Assembly: GCA_001599715.1 (NCBI GenBank)
Contig: BCHU01000005.1
Coordinates: 1,054,001 to 1,118,000, forward strand
Length of the DNA stretch: 64,000 nt
Direction of reading: 5' to 3'
Source: Phaeotremella fagi
Taxonomy: Eukaryota > Basidiomycota > Tremellomycetes > Tremellales > Phaeotremellaceae
Positions 57,418 through 64,000 of the stretch are shown here, piece after piece. Positions within the stretch are counted from its first letter, which is position 1, and each line of letters opens with the position of its first letter. The notes under the pieces were generated by a model. That model saw only the letters and a list, made by a program, of their open reading frames with translations. It did no database searches and was not told the origin of the DNA. The position numbers were made by a program, and so were the translations under genes.

Positions 57418-59112
57418 ATGTCAAGCGGAACAATGTCAACCTACTCTGCTATCTTGAACGAACTCAATCGTGACGTCTCAAAAGAACAACCTAAAGATGT
57501 AGTTCAATATTGTGCTGATTGGTTTCAAGCGAAATTACGTCAAGAGGTAAGTTGTTTCCCCGATGTATGATCAAGATAGGGATCATTTCTGATCCCAATC
57601 CCACTTGCAGCGTATCGGTCACGCTTCAACACCAGTTGGACCACTATCACGAAAAGGAGCACCAGGTGTCTTACCTGCGTTCTCACTCCCCCGTGATGAT
57701 GAATTAAACCCTTCAGCGCTCTCACCTTTCTCAGAACATGGTCCCAGTGATTCACCATTCGGTGGAGGTAGACGTGCAACCATCGCGGCTGCGTCTGGAA
57801 ACACCTTCTTCTCAGTCCCCTTCGCAGCTGACGCCATCCCTTCAAGAGCTCAAGACGATTCCTCACCTTTCTCTGAAGAGACTCAAACTGATCGTTCACC
57901 CCAACCTGAAAGTTCAGCTCCAGGTGTCGCCTTCTCTTCACCATTCGATCCACACAGCGATGAAGCTCATGAAGAACCTATCATCCCTTCATACGCTTTA
58001 GGACGTAGAACTTCAGTATCAGCTGAATCATTGGTTCCAGCAACCCATCGTCCCTTCGATCCAAACGCCAACGGCGTTTTAACAGAGGAAGACGAAACTA
58101 CTCCCAGTTTAAGTAACAGTACCCCAGTCTTCCCCAAAACAGATGATCAATTGCAAAGAATCAAAGCCGCCATTCAACCAAATTTCTTGTTCCGTAATTT
58201 AGATCAAGAACAGGAAGCTGATGTCTTGGCTGCAATGAAAGAAATCAAAATCGGTTCAAACGAAATGATCATCGAACAAGGTGCTGCTGGTGATTACTTC
58301 TACGTCGTTGAGAGCGGGAAATTAGACGTTTACGTTAAAAAAGATGGTCAAGTTTTGGATGAAGCTAAAGGTGACAAGCCTAATTTGGGTAAAAAAGTTC
58401 ATACCTGTGTCGAAGGTAACTCTTTCGGTGAATTGGCTTTAATGCACAAGTGAGTTCAAGTTTAATGGGTTGTTTACTGATTTTAGTGCTCCACGAGCGG
58501 CGTCAATCGTTTCCTTGACCCCATGTACCTTATGGGCTTTAGATCGAGTTTCATTCCGTACAATCCTTCTTGATGTAAGTCAGAGATTCACGGGTAGGAC
58601 CAAATACTAACAAAACCCCAGCATACTTCAAGAAAACGTCGTCTATATGAAACTTTCCTTTCAACAGTTTCGATCCTTTCATCACTTCGTCCACAAGAAC
58701 GGGCTAAAATCGCTGACGTTCTGGAATCACGTACCTTCGCACCAGGAGAAGCTGTTATCACTGAAGGTGATGCTGGTGAAGAATTCTTCCTTATTGAAAG
58801 TGGTGCCGCTGTCGCTGTTAAAAAGAATGAACGAGGTCAAGAAGTTCCTGTTAAACAATACGGTTCAGGTGATTACTTTGGTGGTGAGTTTGGTTTCTGA
58901 TTGCTAGATGTACGTTTCTGGCTAGCACTGACATCGCACTTGTAGAATTGGCCCTCATCAACCGACAAAATAGATTAGCAACAGTTAGAGCAACGACTCA
59001 ATTGAGAGTCGCTGCACTCGGTGAACAAGCTTTCACCAGACTTTTAGGTCCGGTTAAAGATATCATGGCAAGATCAGTTGGAGAACGATACGGTCTTGCT
59101 GCTGGACGATAG
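57418..59112 (+). CDS. PKR1: cAMP-dependent protein kinase regulatory subunit
   Basis: Five exons (57418-57546, 57611-58448, 58486-58574, 58622-58883, 58946-59112), 494 residues. Dimerisation/docking helix near the N-terminus (ILNELNRDVSKEQPKDVVQY, then CADWFQAKL). Long Ser/Pro linker with the inhibitor site GRRTSVSAES (phosphorylatable, RII-like). Two cyclic-nucleotide-binding domains follow, the first with EGNSFGELALMHKNAPRAAS and the second with GSGDYFGELALINRQNRLAT, each carrying the FGE and R-A phosphate-binding residues. Holds the PKA catalytic subunit inactive until cAMP binds. In Cryptococcus-type fungi it restrains capsule and mating functions (family knowledge). Confidence 0.95.
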
Positions 59113-59402
59113 GGTTTGGGGGTTGTATGAATTTGGTTTGAAGTTGTGTACTTTGATTATTGGATTTGATATAGGTATAGGTAGCATGCTTAAGGATTCA
59201 AGATGAGATAGGATAGGGTAGGATAAAAGATTAGTCTCATGAATGGAATGGTATGGATGGTTCATATCTATGTATCGAGTGTTCTAAGCCCAACATATCC
59301 ATTACGTCACATGATCTGCAGACGAGCCATCGTTCCACCAAAACTAAACAACAATATTAATACCAAAATAGATGTGTTAGATCTTACCAACACAACCTAA
59401 CA

Positions 59403-60334
59403 ATGACTTTATGTGGATCAAGACCAGATGGTGGTTTCGTAAGTTATCTATCTGATACACTGACCAACAGAACAAGGGACCATACTATAACGACAACGGT
59501 CTTAACGTCCTAACATCATGTTTCGACGACACCCTCCTAATCCCACTAGGATCCATGCTATTCATCCTATACCCCTTCCTCCTCCTCTTCCTAAAATGGA
59601 ATAAAAAAACTTCATCGATAGATAATTCAGGTAAATCCTCGCAAAACACCTAACAAAACACATACTAACTGAATCGATGAAAATAGAACGAACGAATTTA
59701 ACGATGATATCTTCAGATCATCCGGTGGACGATCCATCGCAAACCAACACCCTTACCCACAGTAAACTCCGTCAGAGACTAGCACCCTCAGGAGGGAAAT
59801 ACGGATCTGGCTACTGGCCCAAAACCCGTCAATCATTGCTCTACATCGAGACTTTCCTCCTCATAGCCCTTGTAGCTATGCACGTCCTGGAAATAGCCCG
59901 ACTTGCCACTAACAACAATGGTATTGGGTTACTACCTTTCGTATTGGTTTCATTGGTTTTGATTACTATCAGTTTATATTTACCTTGTAAGGTTTGGGGT
60001 GGAGGTGGGACGGGAGCACGACCACATGGGATAAGTTGGATTGTTGGGGTTGTGGGATGGTGTTTGTGGATGATGATTACTGTTGGTATCAAGATGTGGT
60101 CTTTGAGTAGGGTTTATAACGTTATCGGAGAAGGTGGTTATGATGGTCAAAATAGTAAATACCCTTATAGTGATAAACTGGTGGGTCAGATACTGCACTG
60201 AAAGTCTTCTTCTTACTGAAACATCGTAGATCGACAACATCGTCATCATCTGTCTATATTGGGCATTCATTTTGTTGTATCTACATCAGATTTACTTGGA
60301 ATACATTCGGTACGAAATGAGTTGGTTCTTTTAG
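59403..60334 (+). CDS. five-TM membrane protein, resembles free-standing ABCC TMD0
   Basis: Four exons (59403-59438, 59471-59630, 59687-60180, 60230-60334), 264 residues. N-terminus MTLCGSRPDGGFNKGPYYND, then LTSCFDDTLLIPLGSMLF recalls the opening of ABCC/MRP transporters (short extracytosolic head, TxCF, first TM). Predicted TMs are LLIPLGSMLFILYPFLLLF, LLYIETFLLIALVAMHVLE, LLPFVLVSLVLITISLYL, WIVGVVGWCLWMMITVGI and IVIICLYWAFILLYLHQIY. After TM5 the protein ends at YEMSWFF, with no L0 linker, TMD1 or nucleotide-binding domain downstream. It may be a separated TMD0, a truncated transporter gene or an unrelated 5-TM protein. Confidence 0.6.
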
Positions 60335-60683
60335 TTGGTTTCGGTACTGGTTTTGGCTATGGTGTGCATCGTCTTCTGTCTCTGTGGTCATTTTTCCTAT
60401 GTTGGTGTATTTGGTTTTTTACATCATAGTATACTTGTTGTAAAGGATTGAACATGTACTCTGGGATCTTCATTGTACCACCAAAACCCTCTATCAAATT
60501 TCAAGTTAAGGATTGAAGATGATTCCCATTGATGAGCTTTACGAACAAAGCACAGTATGAGGACTTCTGAAAACGAAACACCGCAGCTTCACCATAACCC
60601 ATACCAGAATCGTAAAATGAATAAATGCAGATGATGCTATAGATTGAAAACACTAAACCAGCCAACCAACAAAGCCCTCCAGC
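60335..60683. other. convergent intergenic
   Basis: 349 bp. No remnant of ABC transporter coding sequence was recognised here. Confidence 0.5.
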
Positions 60684-62013
60684 CTAACTCTCAACCTTCC
60701 ACAAAGCAGTCTTCCTCTTAACCTTCCTAGTAACACAAACCTCCATCCCACCCCCGTTAAAAGCCAAAACGACATTCTCCTCAGTCCCAGTCCCATGATT
60801 CATTTTCTTACGCAAACCAATAATCTTCTTGACGAAATTGAATCGTTCTTGAGTGGTTTTGAAAGGTAGATCCGGGGATTCGGTTATTTGTTTGAAGAGG
60901 TCGAAGGGGAGTTGGGAATAGATTTTTTGGATTTTCGGGTCGTTCGTTGGGTTTGAAGTTGAGGTTGGGAGTTGATGGATTAAGTAGTCGACGCTGTTTT
61001 CGGATTTTTTCATTAGTTTTTGATCTATTGGATTTTCTTTTTGATTCAGAGTTGACTCGACTCACACATCTGATTTCAATCTTAGACTCCAATCCCCGTA
61101 AACTGCTATGGAGTTATTCCAAGGATCATCATTTGATTGATTCTCGTTTCCACCTCCACCGTGGGTATGGTTGAAATCATTTTCATAAATCGAAGGTGGG
61201 GGTTTTAACAACCAACCGATCAAATTGATTATGTTGGATTGTGATATCGATTCACGGATTAGGGAATATGATAAATGTTCTATCTCTGGTGACCCCCCAA
61301 TCAGATAGGAGGTTGCTAGCATTGAACGAGCTATTTCGGTTGATATTAAATGAAGTGATGGATCTGGAATCTGAGTTAGGAGGAATGTCTACGAACCACT
61401 AGACTCACTGTAAAGATGTTGGATTGCTATGATGACGGCCTAATCAAACGCATTAGTACGATCATTCAATCAATATGGAATATCACCTACCTGTTCTGAA
61501 ATGTTTTCATCGATAAATGATAAATGTAAAGTAGCACCTGGAGGTGCGTCTTTCATTAAATGAGCTAAATAAGGACTTCGTGAGAGGATGACTGCAAGTC
61601 AAAAAGATGAAGGTAAAGGTCGTATGAGCTGACGCTATTCATCAATAACAAGACCACTCACTTCGATGAAGTTTCAAAACACAATTAAAGAATGTTAAAG
61701 TGATATCTGACCATTGGGTTTGATGGAAACCAACAGAGAAAATATGATGACTCAAATTCATTGCGTGGTATGTAGGGTCGAAACTGAAATCATCAGTGAT
61801 CAGTCGAAGCAATGATGGGGTAACACAAGTTGGATGAGATTTATCCTACCTTGAAGCCATTTTCGAACTTTCACTTTCAACATCCCCAAACATAGTAGTG
61901 TTCGTACTAGATTGTAATCCGTTTGTTGATATGACTGTTGAAGGTGCTGATGAAGGTGATGACGGTGTCGGGGGTTGGGTTTGGGTTGGATTAGGGGTTG
62001 ATTGAGTCGACAT
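60684..62013 (-). CDS. BTB/POZ-like domain protein
   Basis: Six exons (61850-62013, 61662-61783, 61491-61591, 61409-61439, 61066-61363, 60684-60993), 341 residues. Ser/Thr/Pro-rich head (STQSTPNPTQTQPPTPSSPS), then a BTB-like fold: HHIFSVGFHQTQWSDITLTF, KLHRIILSRSPYLAHLM, GATLHLSFIDENISEQAVII and AIQHLYN. A BACK-like helical part follows: ARSMLATSYLIGGSPEIEHL, then LIRESISQSNIINLIGWLL. C-terminal DPKIQKIYSQLPFDLFKQIT. The WSDI-x-L and hydrophobic-HRxILSRSPY pattern is the BTB core. A 31-nt exon 4 was needed to keep frame. Partner (for example Cul3) unknown. Confidence 0.75.
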
Positions 62014-62273
62014 TTTTTCGGCGAGATTTGGAACGAGTTGATTGTTTTATTTCCAGTTGAGGTAATGGATTGAGGATGCCTATGAGAACTTTTTACTTTG
62101 GCTCTTTTGATGTTTAGAAATTATCTTAGAAGAAAGGAAAAAGCGAAAAAGAATTCCCCCAACCATTGACAGTGAAACTCGGGGAAAAAAGAAACCTCCA
62201 CATTAAGAATTGTCTACGGAAGAATACTCAATTCAACTTTTACACTTGTGCATCCTACCAAAACTCATCCCCC

Positions 62274-64000
62274 ATGTCTCGTCAAACACGTAGACATGCT
62301 TTCAAACCAGCTCAGCCCGTCCAAGTGGCCCCGATAACAGCAGCAGGTGCAGAAACGGAAGATGATTCACCATCGTTGAGTATAACTATGTTAGGCGCTG
62401 GTCAAGAAGTCGGTAGATCATGTTGTGTTCTTCGGTATAGAGGTAAAACTGTAGTGTGCGATGCGGGTTTACATCCTGCTTATACTGGATTGGGCTCTTT
62501 ACCTTTCATCGATGAACTTGATTGGAGTACTGTTGATGCTATCCTTGTTACTCAGTTAGTTTGGTTCCTTTTTCCAATTTTGAAGTGGTGTTGACGAAAT
62601 TTAGTTTTCATACGGATCATGCAGCTGCTTTACCTTATGTTATGGAAAAGGTGTGTTTCTTTGATGTCATTGAACTGACTGTCTAGACGAATTTCAAAGA
62701 AGGCAATGGAAAAGTCTACATGACTCACGCTACCAAAGCCATATATGGATTAACGATGATGGATACTGTACGAATAAAGTGAGATGAATTGTAACCTCCG
62801 CCGTTTGATACTGATCCAACGAACCCAACAGTGATCAAAATTCAGACGCATCAGGTCGATTATATAACGAAGCAGACGTCCAATCATCATGGCAATCAAC
62901 AATAGCAGTTGACTATCATCAAGACATCGTCATCTCAGGTGGTTTAAGATTTACACCATATCACGCAGGTCACGTTTTGGGTGCTTCAATGTTCTTAATA
63001 GAAATCGCTGGTTTGAAAATTCTTTATACGGGTGATTACTCACGTGAAGAAGATAGACATTTGGTTGTCGCTGAGATTCCACCGGTTCGACCTGATGTCA
63101 TGATTTGTGAAAGTACTTTTGGTGTTCATACTTTACCCGATAGAAAGGATAAAGAGGAACAGTTCACAAGTGAGTACTCATCTGGATAAACTACTCTCAT
63201 TGTGTCCGATTGCTGATTGACATCAGCGTTGGTCGGTAACATTGTTAAAAGAGGTGGTAAATGTTTAATGCCAATACCAGCCTTCGGTAACGGTCAAGAA
63301 TTAGCCTTACTGTTAGATGAATATTGGAACGATCATCCCGAACTTCAAAACGCACCCATCTATTTCGCTTCAGGATTATTTCAACGTGGAATGAGAGTTT
63401 ATAAGACGTATGTTCATACTATGAACGCCAATATCAGATCCAGATTCGCGAGGAGAGACAATCCATTTGATTTCAAATATGTTAAATGGTTGAAAGATTC
63501 CAAGAGGTTGGATTCAAAGGGTCCTTGTGTCGTTCTGGCTTCTGCTCAATTTATGAGTTTTGGATTGAGTAGAGAATTGTTGGAAGATTGGGCTCCTGAT
63601 TCGAAGAACGGTGTTATCGTGACTGGTTATTCGATAGAGGGTACTATGGCGAGGGTAAGTTAGAAATAAGCAATTGATTTAGATCTCAACTCATATATCT
63701 TAGACTGTTCTTGGTGAACCTGATCATATCGAATCACTAAAAGGCGGGACGATACCTCGTAGATTAACAGTGAAAGAGATTTCATTCGCTGCTCATGTTG
63801 ATTACGCACAGAATTCAAAATTCATTCAAGAAATCGGTGCACCTCATATAGTACTCGTTCATGGTGAAGCATCACAAATGGGTAGATTACGGGCAGCACT
63901 TCGAGACTCTTATGCAGCAAGGGGACAAGAGATAAATATCCATACTCCAAGAAACGTGGAACCTCTAACACTGAGCTTTAGAGCTGAACGAGTGGTTAAA
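62274..64000 (+). CDS. YSH1: pre-mRNA 3'-end endonuclease CPSF73/Ysh1, 5' part (3' end outside window)
   Basis: Start MSRQTRRHAFKPAQPVQVAP; several introns of about 40-60 nt. Metallo-beta-lactamase/beta-CASP nuclease that cuts pre-mRNA at the poly(A) site. Visible are LGAGQEVGRSCCVLRYRG, VCDAGLHPAYTGLGSLP, the zinc motif THFHTDHAAALPY (HxHxDH), FTPYHAGHVLGASMFLIE, LYTGDYSREEDRHL, CESTFGVH, and beta-CASP residues MPIPAFGNGQELALLLDEYW, VLASAQFMSFGLSRELL and IVTGYSIEGTMAR. The catalytic His of motif C lies in VLVHGEASQMGRL. All catalytic residues in view are intact. The frame runs off the right edge. Confidence 0.95.

Overview
The window is nuclear DNA from a basidiomycete fungus, most likely a Tremellomycete of the Cryptococcus/Kwoniella/Tremella type. 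This is inferred from three things. Housekeeping genes are cut by many 33-130 nt introns with GTRNGT donors and CTNAC/CTGAC branch sites. Genes lie close together on both strands. A dual hybrid histidine kinase resembles cryptococcal Tco2. All gene models below were spliced by hand; nearly all spliced lengths were checked to be multiples of three.

Layout. 1-905: 3' end of the mRNA cap methyltransferase (ABD1). 1434-9777: an accessory island of six same-strand, intronless genes for Arg/Ser-rich disordered proteins, each with one short hydrophobic or amphipathic helix near the N-terminus. 10254-11388: secreted HRXXH protein (Pra1/Zps1 family). 11715-14119 (minus): dynamin-like VPS1. 14559-15646: membrane-anchored Lys-rich protein. 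15647-16314: an inverted-repeat element with a tRNA-like core. 16315-18340: PRP3. 18467-20951 (minus): transketolase. 22255-25395: RAD3/XPD helicase. 25486-26040 (minus): complex I LYR subunit NDUFA6. 26248-27387: ARFRP1/ARL3 GTPase. 30205-33470: NDT80/PhoG-type transcription factor with no usable ATG near its 5' end. 35912-37077: bZIP factor. 37591-42835 (minus): HK-REC-PAS-HK-REC hybrid kinase. 43399-44610 (minus): Whi5/Nrm1-like protein. 45233-45327: tRNA-Pro(AGG) with an intron. 45600-46485: unknown protein. 46919-47383 and 53853-54365 (minus): two diverged paralogues. 47673-50104 (minus): amino acid permease. 51242-53562: three tandem small-protein genes sharing a promoter element, intron and (in two) a C-terminal four-cysteine knuckle. 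54738-56825 (minus): GAR (Gas2) domain protein. 57418-59112: PKA regulatory subunit. 59403-60334: five-TM protein resembling a free-standing ABCC TMD0. 60684-62013 (minus): BTB-like protein. 62274-64000: 5' part of CPSF73/YSH1.

The conserved genes cover RNA processing (ABD1, PRP3, YSH1), transcription/repair (RAD3), membrane traffic (VPS1, ARL3), carbon metabolism (TKL1) and signalling (TCO2-like, PKR1). They do not form one pathway. The points most worth pursuing are the Arg/Ser-rich island, the roughly 2.1 kb stretch without ATG around the NDT80-like start, and the tandem knuckle family with duplicated homologous introns.
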